Part shown: piece by piece, positions 52,902 through 62,210 of the stretch
How positions within the stretch are numbered: position 1 is the first letter of the stretch
How the letters are laid out: each line of letters begins with the position of its first letter
Assembly: GCA_022800315.1 (NCBI GenBank)
Contig: JAAWQC010000001.1
Span: 1-64,000 of the forward strand
Source: Clostridiales bacterium
Lineage (GTDB): Bacteria; Bacillota; Clostridia; Oscillospirales; Acutalibacteraceae
Direction: 5' to 3'
Length of the DNA: 64,000 bases
Position numbers and translations under genes: made by a program
Notes under the pieces: model-generated
What the model saw: the letters and a program-made list of their open reading frames with translations, nothing else
Database searches by the model: none
Told to the model about the DNA's origin: nothing

Positions 52902-53441
52902 GTGTCTATCAAGATAAAAGACGACGCGGGAGCAAGCTCCCGCTATATCTATGTCCCCCCGTCCGCCGAAGAGCAGTACGCGGAGTATCGGCGGCTGAAA
53001 ACGCTGTTCGACGCCTATATCGCCAGCCACCGGCTGGACCCGTCGCTCATTCACGTGGACGAGACCCTGATCTGTCAGCTGCTGGTCCGTATAGATAAGC
53101 GGAAGGATTATTTCCGCATCTATCACGACGACACCTATATGAGTGAGATTAAGGAAGCGGCCCTGACCGCCTATTGGCTGATCCGGTTCAAGCCGTTTAC
53201 CTTGGTGACCGCCGACCCGGCGGAAGAATCGGACAACCGGGAGATCAACGAGGGCTTCGGCGCCTTTCTGATGCTCAGCGCGGTGAAAGAACATACCCGG
53301 CGGCAGGGCGGCACCCTGATGTTATCCCGGGACTACGTCAGGCGGCTGATGTACGGTCTAAAATACTGGGATATCAGCAAAGAGGCCATGATGCTGATCG
53401 CGGAAACCCTGTGTGAAATCAGCCGGCCCCAGAGTAATTGA
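52902..53441 (+). CDS. Hypothetical protein, 179 aa
   Basis: A GTG start follows AAGAAGG. The protein is soluble and mostly helical, with YIYVPPSAEEQYAEYRRLKT, a conserved-looking LIHVDETLICQLLVRIDKRK, and AALTAYWLIRFKPFT followed by INEGFGAFLMLSAVKEH. No family is recognised and no membrane segment is seen. It is co-transcribed with the 64-residue gene. Function is unknown. Confidence 0.7.
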   Translation: MSIKIKDDAGASSRYIYVPPSAEEQYAEYRRLKTLFDAYIASHRLDPSLIHVDETLICQLLVRIDKRKDYFRIYHDDTYMSEIKEAALTAYWLIRFKPFTLVTADPAEESDNREINEGFGAFLMLSAVKEHTRRQGGTLMLSRDYVRRLMYGLKYWDISKEAMMLIAETLCEISRPQSN

Positions 53442-53492
53442 CAAGTCCATTATAAAGGCAGGGACGTTCAGCCAAAGGAAAGGCGCCGGCCC

Positions 53493-53870
53493 TTGCGGGA
53501 GGTGGTTCTACTGAACCTGTTTGACGCGCTGGCCACCCTGATCCAATCGGAGCTCGCCCGGTCAGGCGGGCTGGGCCTTTTCACCCTTCTCGCAGCCACC
53601 GCCGCCGTCACAGCCGCTGCCACAGTCGCGGTCATGCGGGCGGTTTACGTCCCGCTGAAAGCGCTGAAGGTCAAAGAACTAGAGGAAAACCTGCGACAGC
53701 TGAAGGACGACAAGGCGGCCCAGCAAGCTAAATACGAGAGGCTGGAGAAGGCCTATCACGACGGCATGGGACAATTCTATATACGGCAGGCACAGGACGA
53801 CATCGGCGACGACCGGTCTCTCGACGCCTTTATTGACGCAGCAACAGACACACAGGAAAAAGAAAAGTAA
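53493..53870 (+). CDS. Small membrane protein with coiled coil
   Basis: The product of about 125 residues has one membrane segment (LGLFTLLAATAAVTAAATVA) followed by a predicted coiled coil (LKVKELEENLRQLKDDKAAQ and on to about residue 90) and an acidic tail. The start is uncertain: TTG at 53493 lies after AAAGGAAAGG, while GGGAGGTGG at 53498 would suit a later start. Topology suggests a membrane-tethered scaffold with its coiled coil in the cytoplasm. No family is recognised. Confidence 0.6.
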   Translation: MREVVLLNLFDALATLIQSELARSGGLGLFTLLAATAAVTAAATVAVMRAVYVPLKALKVKELEENLRQLKDDKAAQQAKYERLEKAYHDGMGQFYIRQAQDDIGDDRSLDAFIDAATDTQEKEK

Positions 53871-53990
53871 AGCAGGACGGGCCGCTGCCGGGAACCGCTT
53901 TCGGGCCGGCATCCCCCTCGGACGTAAACAGTCGATAAACACCTGATCCACAGGCAGACTTCAAACGACACCGAGGAGAGGAGGATACCG

Positions 53991-54377
53991 GTGAAATTTC
54001 CGTCCGCTCGTTTTTCCCAGCTCCTGCTGTGCGGGGCCCTGCTGTTTACCCCGCTGCTCTTTTCAGGCTGCCGGGAACACCGCCAGGTCTCCGCGCCGGC
54101 GGAACCCGCCGCTGTCTCCTGTTCCTTTGACGGCACCATTCTGGAGGTCAGCGGCAGTACCCTGCTGGTTCAGCCCGATTGGAACAGCGAGGAGCGTCAG
54201 CGCTCCCACACCCTGTCCCTATCGGCCGGGGAGGGCGTCGCCGTCCGGCGCGGCGGCGAAACGCTGGGCGCCGCCGCACTGGAGGCCGGCCAGACGGTTC
54301 GCATCGCATACGACGGCGGTCGGTCGGAGGGCTATACGGCACAGCTTTATCACTGCACCTCCATCGAGATACTGTGA
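53991..54377 (+). CDS. Small lipoprotein, 128 aa
   Basis: The protein has a lipoprotein signal (LLLCGALLFTPLLFSGC). A beta-rich domain follows (FDGTILEVSGSTLLVQPDW, then LEAGQTVRIAYDGG), which looks like a small OB-type fold as in DUF3221 proteins. A GTG start lies after GAGAGGAGG. It is the last gene before a bidirectional terminator; its link to the upstream genes is unclear. Confidence 0.75.
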   Translation: MKFPSARFSQLLLCGALLFTPLLFSGCREHRQVSAPAEPAAVSCSFDGTILEVSGSTLLVQPDWNSEERQRSHTLSLSAGEGVAVRRGGETLGAAALEAGQTVRIAYDGGRSEGYTAQLYHCTSIEIL

Positions 54378-54381
54378 GAAG

Positions 54382-54416
54382 AAAGAGCCCCCGGAGAAAT
54401 TCTCCGGGGGCTCTTT
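54382..54416. terminator. Bidirectional terminator between lipoprotein gene and nifJ
   Basis: Arms of about 17 bases (AAAGAGCCCCCGGAGAA and complement) have T-rich ends on both strands. Confidence 0.92.
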
Positions 54417-54446
54417 TTCACCCTTGCGGGCGTTTTATTCCGCTGT

Positions 54447-57400
54447 TTATTTCTTGCCGTACAGCTCGCCCAGACGGACCAGATGATCGTAGCGCTCGGC
54501 GGCGTTCTTCTCCGCCTTGGCGAACAGCTCCTCAGCGCGGTCCGGGAAGGAACGGGTCAGAGAATTGTATCGCACCTCGCCCATGATGAAGTCGCGGTAG
54601 GAAGCGGTCGGCGCCTTGCTGTCCAGCGAGAAGGCGTTGTCTTCCTTGCGCGGGTCGAAGCGGTAGGTGTGCCAGTAGCCGGCTTCCACCGCTTTCTTCT
54701 CCTCGGCCTGGGAGATGCCCATGCCGCCCTTGATGCCGTGGTTGATGCAGGGGGCGTAGGCAATGATCAGGGACGGGCCGGGATAGGCCTCGGCCTCCTG
54801 AATGGCCTTCAGGGTCTGGTTCATGTCGGCGCCCATGGCGATCTGGGCCACATACACGTAGCCGTAGCTCATGGCAATGGCGCCGAGATCCTTCTTCTTC
54901 TGCACCTTGCCGGCCGCCGCAAACTGGGCGACCGAGCCGGTCGGGGTGGCCTTGGAGGCCTGGCCGCCGGTGTTGGAATACACCTCGGTGTCAAAGACCA
55001 TAATGTTGACGTCTTCGCCCGACGCGAGGACATGGTCCACGCCGCCGAAGCCGATGTCATAGGCCCAGCCGTCACCACCGAACATCCAGAAGGACTTCTT
55101 GACCAGCACGTCCTTATTCTTCAGCACTTCCTTGTACAGTGGGTCGAAGTCGCAGCCGCAGGAACCGCAGGCCTTGTCGGCCTTCTCCAGCGCGGCCACC
55201 ACCTTGGCGGACGCGGCCTTGGAGGCTTCGGCGTTGTCCTTGCCGGCCAGCCACTCCTGAGCAGCTTCCTTCAGGCCCCACTCGGCGGGCAGGTCGGTCT
55301 CGGAGAATTTCTTCAGGATATCGGCCACGCGGTTGCGGCGGGCGGTGACGCCCAGGAACATGCCGTAGCCGTATTCGGCGTTGTCCTCAAACAGGGAGTT
55401 GGCCCACGCCGGACCGTGACCGTTCTTATTGACGGTGTAGGGGGTCGACGGGGAGGAACCGCCCCAGATAGAGGAGCAGCCGGTGGCGTTGGCGATATAC
55501 ATCCGGTCGCCGAACAGCTGGGTAATCAGCTTGGCGTACGGGGTCTCGCCGCAGCCGGCGCAAGCGCCGGAGAACTCCAGCAGGGGCTGGAGGAACTGGC
55601 TGCCCTTGACGGTAGTGGTCTTGAATTTGGCGGCGACCTCTTCCTTGATGGGGAGCTGATACCCGTACAGGAACTTCTCCTCCTCGTGTACCTGGGTGTC
55701 AATGGGCTGCATCACGAGCGCCTTGTTGCCCTTCATGCCGGGGCAGACGCTGGCGCAGGAGCCGCAGCCGGTACAGTCGAGAGCCGACACGGTCATGGCG
55801 AACTGGAAGCCCGGCAGGCCGGTGGCCGGCTTCATCTTCATGCCCTCAGGGGCGTTTTTGGCCTCCTCCTCGGTCATCACCGCCGGGCGGATAACCGCGT
55901 GGGGGCACACATAGGAGCAGAAGTTACACTGGATGCAGTTTTCAGGCACCCACATGGGGACGTCCACGGCAATACCGCGCTTCTCATAAGCGGAGGAGCC
56001 CAGCGGCACGGTGCCGTCCGCGTCCTTCAGGAAGGTGGAAACCGGCAGCTTGTCGCCCTGCTGGGCGTTGACCGGCGTCAGGATGTTGTCGATATAGCCG
56101 CGGATTTCTTCGCGGCCGCCCATGGCTTCGATGCGCACGTCCTCATCCTTGGCCTTGGCCCATTCCTTCGGGACCTTGACCTTCTTGACTTCCTTCATGC
56201 CGCACTCGATAGCGTCGTGGTTCATCTTGACGATGGCGTCGCCCTTCTTGGAATAGGATTTGGTGGCGGCGTCCTTCATAAATTGAACCGCGTCCTCGGG
56301 AGCGATCACGCGGGCCAGCTTAAAGAAAGCGGCCTGCAGGATGGTATTGGTGCGGTTGCCCAGGCCCAGGCCCTTGGCGATATGGGTCGCGTCGATCGTG
56401 TAGAACTTGATGTCGTTTTTAGCGATATAGCGCTTCATGGAGGCGGGCAGGCGCTTATCCAGCTCCTCCACGTCCCAAGCGCAGTTGAGCAGGAAGGTGC
56501 CGCCCGGCTTGACATCGCTCACCATATCGTACTTGTCCACATAAGAGGGGTTATGGCAGGCGACGAAGTCGGCCTTGCTCACGAAATAGGTGGACTTGAT
56601 CGGCTTTTTACCGAAGCGCAGATGGGAGATGGTGACGCCGCCCGACTTTTTGGAGTCATAGGCGAAATAGCCCTGCGCATACATATCGGTGTGGTCGCCG
56701 ATGATCTTGATGGAGTTTTTATTGGCGCCCACCGTACCGTCGGAGCCCAGGCCCCAGAATTTGCAGGAGCGGGTGCCGCGGGGGGTGGTGTCCAGATTCT
56801 CCTTGACCTTCAGGGAGAGCTTGGTCACATCGTCTACGATGCCGATGGTGAACCGCTTCTTGGGACGGGCGGTCTCCATGTTGCGGTATACGGCGACGAT
56901 CTGGCCCGGCGTGGTGTCCTTGGAGCCCAGGCCGTAGCGGCCGGTGTACACCGGGACGCTCTCGAACGGGGAGCCCTTGAGCGCGGCGCACACGTCGAGA
57001 TACAGGGGCTCGCCGATGGAGCCGGGCTCCTTGGTGCGGTCGAGGACCGAGATAGCCTCCACGCTGTCCGGGATAGCGGCCAGCAGATGCTTGGCGGAGA
57101 AGGGACGGTACAGACGGACCTTGATCAAGCCGACCTTGTCGCCGGCGGCGTTCAGATGGTCCACCGTCTCCTCGATGGTCTCGCAGGCGGAGCCCATGGC
57201 GATGATGACGCGCTTCGCGTCGCGGGGACCGTAGTAGTTGAACAGCTTGTAGTTGGAGCCGATCTTCTTGTTCACCATCTTCATGTAGCTCTCCACCACG
57301 TCGGGGATCGCTTCATAATAGGTGTTGCAGGCCTCGCGGGCCTGGAAGAAGATATCGGGGTTCTGCGCGGTGCCGCGCTGTACGGGATGCTCCGGATTCA

Positions 57401-58022
57401 GCGCGTTGCTGCGGAAGCGGTCAACCGACTCCCAGTCCAGCATCTCGGCCAGATCCTTGTAATCCCAGACCTGGATCTTCTGAACCTCGTGGGAAGTGCG
57501 GAAGCCGTCAAAGAAATGCAGGAAGGGCACCCGGCCCTTGATAGAGGACAGGTGGGCGACGGCGCCCAGGTCCATCACCTCCTGCACGCTGGAGGAACAA
57601 AGCATGGCATAGCCGGTCTGGCGGCAGGCGTACACATCGGAGTGATCGCCGAAGATGGACAGCGCGTGGGATGCCAGCGCGCGGGCCGACACATGGATGA
57701 CGTTGGGCAGCAGCTCACCCGCAATTTTGTACATGTTGGGGATCATGAGCAGCAGGCCCTGGGAGGCGGTGTAGGTGGTGGTCAGCGCGCCCGCAGCGAG
57801 GGAACCGTGGACAGCGCCGGCGGCACCGGCCTCCGACTGCATTTCCGCTACCTTGACGGGACGGCCGAACACGTTTTCCTGTCCGCCGGCGGCCCATTTG
57901 TCGGTTTCTTCCGCCATCACCGACGAGGGGGTGATGGGATAGATCGCGGCAACGTCGGTGAACGCATAGGATACATGCGCCGCGGCGTTGTTGCCATCCA
58001 TCGTCTTGAACTTTCTTGCCAT
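54447..58022 (-). CDS. nifJ: Pyruvate:ferredoxin (flavodoxin) oxidoreductase
   Basis: The 1191-residue single-chain enzyme oxidises pyruvate to acetyl-CoA and CO2 and reduces ferredoxin, central to anaerobic metabolism. It contains, in order, the pyruvate-binding domains (MDGNNAAAHVSYAFTDVAAI, YPITPSSVMAEETDKWAAGG), the gamma domain, and two 4Fe-4S ferredoxin motifs (CIQCNFCSYVCPH, CTGCGSCASVCPG). The proximal cluster (CAGCGETPYAKL) and the thiamine-diphosphate motif (GDGWAYDIGFGG) follow. Length matches the family. The ATG follows AAAGGAGG; the frame extends 30 codons upstream without support. Confidence 0.97.
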   Translation of the reverse strand: MARKFKTMDGNNAAAHVSYAFTDVAAIYPITPSSVMAEETDKWAAGGQENVFGRPVKVAEMQSEAGAAGAVHGSLAAGALTTTYTASQGLLLMIPNMYKIAGELLPNVIHVSARALASHALSIFGDHSDVYACRQTGYAMLCSSSVQEVMDLGAVAHLSSIKGRVPFLHFFDGFRTSHEVQKIQVWDYKDLAEMLDWESVDRFRSNALNPEHPVQRGTAQNPDIFFQAREACNTYYEAIPDVVESYMKMVNKKIGSNYKLFNYYGPRDAKRVIIAMGSACETIEETVDHLNAAGDKVGLIKVRLYRPFSAKHLLAAIPDSVEAISVLDRTKEPGSIGEPLYLDVCAALKGSPFESVPVYTGRYGLGSKDTTPGQIVAVYRNMETARPKKRFTIGIVDDVTKLSLKVKENLDTTPRGTRSCKFWGLGSDGTVGANKNSIKIIGDHTDMYAQGYFAYDSKKSGGVTISHLRFGKKPIKSTYFVSKADFVACHNPSYVDKYDMVSDVKPGGTFLLNCAWDVEELDKRLPASMKRYIAKNDIKFYTIDATHIAKGLGLGNRTNTILQAAFFKLARVIAPEDAVQFMKDAATKSYSKKGDAIVKMNHDAIECGMKEVKKVKVPKEWAKAKDEDVRIEAMGGREEIRGYIDNILTPVNAQQGDKLPVSTFLKDADGTVPLGSSAYEKRGIAVDVPMWVPENCIQCNFCSYVCPHAVIRPAVMTEEEAKNAPEGMKMKPATGLPGFQFAMTVSALDCTGCGSCASVCPGMKGNKALVMQPIDTQVHEEEKFLYGYQLPIKEEVAAKFKTTTVKGSQFLQPLLEFSGACAGCGETPYAKLITQLFGDRMYIANATGCSSIWGGSSPSTPYTVNKNGHGPAWANSLFEDNAEYGYGMFLGVTARRNRVADILKKFSETDLPAEWGLKEAAQEWLAGKDNAEASKAASAKVVAALEKADKACGSCGCDFDPLYKEVLKNKDVLVKKSFWMFGGDGWAYDIGFGGVDHVLASGEDVNIMVFDTEVYSNTGGQASKATPTGSVAQFAAAGKVQKKKDLGAIAMSYGYVYVAQIAMGADMNQTLKAIQEAEAYPGPSLIIAYAPCINHGIKGGMGISQAEEKKAVEAGYWHTYRFDPRKEDNAFSLDSKAPTASYRDFIMGEVRYNSLTRSFPDRAEELFAKAEKNAAERYDHLVRLGELYGKK

Positions 58023-58120
58023 GGATTTGTCCTCCTTTAAGGATGGTTTAATTGGTAATAAGAACAACGGCGGACCGGTTGGTTTCCGCCGTTGGAAATC
58101 CGTTCCGCACATCAGTTGTC

Positions 58121-58149
58121 ATGATAACACTTTTCCCCCGGGGTGTAAA
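58121..58149 (-). promoter_or_regulatory. Promoter of nifJ
   Basis: TTTACA and TATCAT are spaced by 17 bases. The untranslated leader of about 90 bases contains a hairpin (AACGGCGGA/TCCGCCGTT, 58066-58094). The rest of the 58150-58320 gap shows nothing recognisable. Confidence 0.65.
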
Positions 58150-58325
58150 TATGAAAACCCGGCTTTTTCCATGTCTTTTTTGTTAATTAAAATGTCCGCT
58201 TCTCAAAAAGGGCTGAAAACGGGCAAAAACGGCGATATCCGCCCGCAGGGGTCCGGCAGGGCAAAGGGCCCCGCCCGCTCTCGCCTTTTCGTTCCCTCAG
58301 CCGCCGCCCGGCCCCCTGAAACTCA

Positions 58326-58354
58326 TTGACAGAGGGGAAAAAAGCGGATATTAT
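58326..58354 (+). promoter_or_regulatory. Promoter of the CBS-domain membrane protein gene
   Basis: TTGACA and TATTAT are spaced by 17 bases, about 95 bases before the start codon. Confidence 0.75.
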
Positions 58355-58450
58355 ACTGTTGATTGTTTTGTGCCGATTTGACGGTCCGGCGCATGAATTT
58401 GTACGGCGCGCCCTCACGGCCGCCCATATTGAAAGGGGAAACACCACCAC

Positions 58451-59872
58451 ATGGATTCAGACCCTGGCCCGGCGGGCAACATATGGCTGCAGCTGCTGCT
58501 CCTGCTCGTCCTGATTCTGTTCAACGCGTTCTTTGCCGCGTCGGAAATCGCCATCATCTCCCTCAACGACAACAAACTGCGCAAAATGGCGGAGGAGGGG
58601 CATAAAAAAGCACAGCAGGTGCTCAGACTCACTGCCGACTCCTCCAATTTTCTCGCCACCATCCAGATCGGCGTCACGCTGGCCGGCTTCCTGACCTCCG
58701 CCACGGCGGCCCAGTCGCTGGCAGCGCCGCTGGCAAACTGGTTTATCGGCCTGGTTCCCGCGATGCAGGCTTACGCCGGCGCCGTGGAATCGGTAAGCGT
58801 GGTGGTCATCACCCTGATTATGTCCTATTTCTCCCTGGTGCTGGGCGAGCTGGTACCCAAGCGCATCGCCATGCAGAAGGCGGAGTCCCTGTCCTTCGCC
58901 GTGATCGGCGTGCTGCGGGTGGTGGCGGTGGTCGCCCGCCCGTTCGTGAAACTGCTGTCCGCCTCCACCAACATCGTGGTGCGCCTCTTCGGCATGGACC
59001 CCCATGCGGACGAGGAAAACGTCACCGAGGAAGAAATCCGCATGATGGTGGACGTGGGTGAGGAAAAGGGTGTCATCGAAGAGAGCCAGAAGGACATGAT
59101 CAACAATATCTTCGAGTTCGACGACATCATCGCCGAGGACATCATGACCCCCCGCACCGATATGGAAGCGGTGGATATCGAGGACGGTCTCGCCGAGGCG
59201 CTGCGCATCGGTATGGAGGAGGGTTTCTCCCGCCTGCCGGTTTACGAGGACGAGATCGACAACGTCATCGGCCTGCTGTATATCAAGGATCTGCTGCCCT
59301 ATGTGGGCGCTGAAATTCCCGGCGGCTTCTCCATACGCACCCTGCTGCGGGAGGCGTATTTTGTCCCCGGCACGAAAAAATGCGGCGAGCTGTTCACCGA
59401 GATGACCGAGAAACACATCCAGATGGCAGTGGTGGTGGACGAATACGGCGGCGTCGCCGGCATCGTCACCATGGAGGACCTGCTGGAATCCATCGTGGGC
59501 AACATTCAGGACGAGTTCGACCACGAGGAGGAGGAGGTCACTCAGACCGGCGACCACACCTTCGAGGTGGACGGCTCCATCGATATCGAGGAGCTGAGCG
59601 ACCTCCTGGACGTCAAGCTGCCCGAAGGGGAATACGACACGGTGGCCGGCTTCATCATGGACCGCATCGGACGCATTCCCGGCGAGGACGAACACCCGGT
59701 GGTGACCTATGAAAACGCCTCCTTCACCGTGCAGGAGGTGGACGACCGCCGCATCGAAAAGGTACACATCGAGGTGACCCCCCTGCCGCCGAAGGAAACC
59801 GAAGAGGATACCCGTAAAAACGAAAAAGCGGCGGAACGGAAAAACGGCAAAGAAAAAGAGATAAAAGAATAA
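58451..59872 (+). CDS. CNNM/CorC/HlyC family membrane protein with CBS domains
   Basis: The 473-residue protein has an N-terminal DUF21 membrane domain (about 10-200, VLILFNAFFAASEIAIISLN, and the NFLATIQIGVTLAGFLTSAT signature). A pair of CBS domains follows (about 215-340, IMTPRTDMEAV, GFSRLPVYEDEIDNVIGLLY), then a CorC/HlyC domain (about 355-440) and a charged tail. Relatives act in Mg or Co efflux and were earlier called hemolysins. GAAAGGGG precedes the ATG. It is monocistronic and ends at the palindrome at 59884. Confidence 0.94.
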   Translation: MDSDPGPAGNIWLQLLLLLVLILFNAFFAASEIAIISLNDNKLRKMAEEGHKKAQQVLRLTADSSNFLATIQIGVTLAGFLTSATAAQSLAAPLANWFIGLVPAMQAYAGAVESVSVVVITLIMSYFSLVLGELVPKRIAMQKAESLSFAVIGVLRVVAVVARPFVKLLSASTNIVVRLFGMDPHADEENVTEEEIRMMVDVGEEKGVIEESQKDMINNIFEFDDIIAEDIMTPRTDMEAVDIEDGLAEALRIGMEEGFSRLPVYEDEIDNVIGLLYIKDLLPYVGAEIPGGFSIRTLLREAYFVPGTKKCGELFTEMTEKHIQMAVVVDEYGGVAGIVTMEDLLESIVGNIQDEFDHEEEEVTQTGDHTFEVDGSIDIEELSDLLDVKLPEGEYDTVAGFIMDRIGRIPGEDEHPVVTYENASFTVQEVDDRRIEKVHIEVTPLPPKETEEDTRKNEKAAERKNGKEKEIKE

Positions 59873-59883
59873 CGGTATTTTAT

Positions 59884-59919
59884 AAGGGAGGCTCCGGCAT
59901 CTATGCCGGAGCCTCCCTT
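59884..59919. terminator. Bidirectional terminator between the CBS protein and RiPP operon 2
   Basis: Perfect 17-base arms (AAGGGAGGCTCCGGCAT and complement) surround CT and are followed by TTT on the plus strand. Confidence 0.9.
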
Positions 59920-59959
59920 TGCCGTCTCTTTCCTTTTCAAAGTCACACTCCCTGTTGAC

Positions 59960-60388
59960 TCACTGTGTACATATATGATGATATATCTGTTCGGTTATTT
60001 CCTCCATACGGTGGATGGCCGTTGGCACCGTTAGTACATAGAAGGGAATGTCCCTCAGGATTTGCTTAACGACTATTGAGTTTTCTACCCTGACCAGGAG
60101 CGAATAAGGCAGATTGAACACAGTGGAAACAATGGATTCCTCCCCTGAGCTGTAAACGGATATATGTGCAGGATTCAGCTGTATTTGAAAAGAGACCCTG
60201 GGTGACGAAATGCAGTACATATTCTCAGTAACCGTCATATCGTCTTTCATTTCCCTGTCCGTTATGACACCTTCCACCCTGATTGCGGAAGAATATCCGA
60301 TGCCTGAAGTCTCGGTATAGGGGGTTGCCGGCAATGGTATATTGGCAATAATGCGCCTTCCGTAGAACTGATACTGATACTCACTCAT
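59960..60388 (-). CDS. Small protein of RiPP operon 2, HprK-N-domain-like pattern
   Basis: The 142-residue protein starts MSEYQYQFYGRRIIANIPLP, overlapping the exporter stop codon, with GAGGAGG before it. The opening resembles the N-terminal part of HPr-kinase-like proteins found with some RiPP clusters (YxFYGLxIxSxIPLP), but the protein is too short to contain the kinase P-loop domain and shows none. The rest is beta-rich (VSFQIQLNPAHISVYSSGEE, VFNLPYSLLVRVENSIVVKQ). It may be a cut-down version or an immunity or accessory protein. Low GC content sets it apart from the CBS gene. Confidence 0.65.
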   Translation of the reverse strand: MSEYQYQFYGRRIIANIPLPATPYTETSGIGYSSAIRVEGVITDREMKDDMTVTENMYCISSPRVSFQIQLNPAHISVYSSGEESIVSTVFNLPYSLLVRVENSIVVKQILRDIPFYVLTVPTAIHRMEEITEQIYHHICTQ

Positions 60389-62198
60389 ATGCCTTAGCCT
60401 CCTCAACCGCCCGATACGCCTCCGCCTGCCGGTAAAACATTTCGGCATATAAACCATTTTGGGACATCAGTTCCGTATGGGTACCTCTTTCGGCGATTCT
60501 CCCATCCTCTATCAGCAGTATTTCATCCGCCATAATCGTGGTGGATAACCGGTGGGTCACGAAAACGACGCTTTTATCCGCGATATGGGACATCAGTTTA
60601 TTATTCAGATCGTATTCCGCCAAAGGATCGAGGGCACTGTTGGCTTCATCCAACACAAAAATATCGGCCCTTTGAGCGAAAGCGCGCGCTATGGCCAATT
60701 TCTGCTTTTCTCCGCCCGACAACTCGACCCCCTCTTCTTCAAATTCACGGGTTAAGTAAGTCTGCGCTCCCTTTTCCAGCTGAGACACCCTTTTTTGAAG
60801 ATCAGTAAACATAAGAGCATTCGTTATGTTCTCCGCCGATCCCTCACCGGGAATATCCATTTCTATATTCTCGCCAATTGTAAAGGCATACACATTGAAA
60901 TCCTGCATTGTCACCGAAAAACAGCGCCGAAGCTGTTCTATCTGTATTTCCTCCATGGGTCTCCCATCAAAACGAATGGCACCTTCCGTTGCATCGTACA
61001 GACGGAGCAGCAACTTGACAATGGTGCTTTTCCCCGCGCCGTTTCGCCCCACGATCGCCATCTTTTTCCCCGGTTCCAATACAAAGCTGATATCCTTCAA
61101 AACCATCCTGTCATGGTTCGGATAGCAAAAAGAAACGTGCGAAAATTCGATTCTATGCGGTTTTTCCTCCACATCGCACCCTTTATCCTGATTTTCAATA
61201 GTCGGCTGATAATCCAGTACCCCGCGCAAATGGGATACGTAATATTCGCTTTCGAATTTCAGCTTGTCCAACGTCATAACGATCTGGGATAACTCCCCCG
61301 CTATGTTAAACGTGATTCCATACAGCATGGAAAAGCTGCCGATGGATATGGCGCCCTGAATCGCCTGTACCGCCAGATAGATCATCAGCCCCGGCGTGAT
61401 GACAAGGGAATTAATACAGTTAATACCATATTTAAATCCCCAATATTTTCGATTGGTATCGCAGAACAGGCGATATTTCTCGCGGAAAGTAGCATTTAAT
61501 TTCCACAGAATAAATTTGTGCAGATGAAAAAGGCGAACTTCTTTGGCAAACTGCCGATGATGAGCGATGCGCTTCATGTAATCCGCCTGCCGGTTCAAGG
61601 TTTCTTCCGCTTCATAATGATTCATGGACAGTTGAATGGACCGACGCTGATCTAAAAAAGTGACAACGATAGACGCCGCCGCAAAAATCAGCATGATCGG
61701 GCTGACAAGACTGACGACTGACAGCAATGCCGCTGTGGAAAGAATTCCCTGAACCGCGCTTGCTATTATTTCGAGAAAATCAAGCGCTTTTGTATCCGCA
61801 TAGCGAGTAGCCTTTGCATAATTATCATAAAATTCCGGATCCTCGTAACACTGCAAATCCTGTTTCATCGCCATATTCACAAATTCGTTTTGCAGGGAAT
61901 TTCGTATGCGGTAGGAAGCGCGAGGCGTTAAAATATTGCCGAACCAGGTGGAGAGCGAATATAGAAGGAAAAAAAGCAGTTGTATGCCAACGATTAGAAT
62001 GATCGTTTTGACGATATCTCCTGTAGCGGTTATGCTGTCAATGATCCACTTAATATACAATGTGCCGAATAATGTCTGGGCCGTGGCCAACAGTACGGTG
62101 AACACTTTATATAAAAATATTTTTTTGTCCTCCCGCCAGACAAAACCCAGCATAAACTTGGTATCCTCCCAAGCTTTGCGAAATGTAAAGCGACCCAT
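60381..62198 (-). CDS. ABC exporter (fused membrane and ATPase domains) of RiPP operon 2
   Basis: The 605-residue half-transporter has six membrane segments in residues about 25-310. An ATPase domain follows with Walker A (GRNGAGKST), signature ELSGGEKQKLAIARA, Walker B (IFVLDEANSALDPLAE) and the H-loop (FVTHRLS). It has no peptidase domain and, unlike cluster 1, no protease gene is beside it within the window. The ATG lies just after the radical SAM gene with AAGGAGG. It is similar in layout to the exporter at 29283 and should export the cysteine-rich peptide encoded at 63600. Confidence 0.93.
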   Translation of the reverse strand: MGRFTFRKAWEDTKFMLGFVWREDKKIFLYKVFTVLLATAQTLFGTLYIKWIIDSITATGDIVKTIILIVGIQLLFFLLYSLSTWFGNILTPRASYRIRNSLQNEFVNMAMKQDLQCYEDPEFYDNYAKATRYADTKALDFLEIIASAVQGILSTAALLSVVSLVSPIMLIFAAASIVVTFLDQRRSIQLSMNHYEAEETLNRQADYMKRIAHHRQFAKEVRLFHLHKFILWKLNATFREKYRLFCDTNRKYWGFKYGINCINSLVITPGLMIYLAVQAIQGAISIGSFSMLYGITFNIAGELSQIVMTLDKLKFESEYYVSHLRGVLDYQPTIENQDKGCDVEEKPHRIEFSHVSFCYPNHDRMVLKDISFVLEPGKKMAIVGRNGAGKSTIVKLLLRLYDATEGAIRFDGRPMEEIQIEQLRRCFSVTMQDFNVYAFTIGENIEMDIPGEGSAENITNALMFTDLQKRVSQLEKGAQTYLTREFEEEGVELSGGEKQKLAIARAFAQRADIFVLDEANSALDPLAEYDLNNKLMSHIADKSVVFVTHRLSTTIMADEILLIEDGRIAERGTHTELMSQNGLYAEMFYRQAEAYRAVEEAKAYE

Positions 62199-62210
62199 CA
62201 GTCAGCCTCC

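Noticed and set aside
54483..58040. 1185-codon open frame on the plus strand opposite nifJ
   Set aside because: It is antisense to a certain gene, made of low-complexity Gly/Val/His/Leu codons typical of the complement of GC-rich coding sequence, with no recognisable domain.
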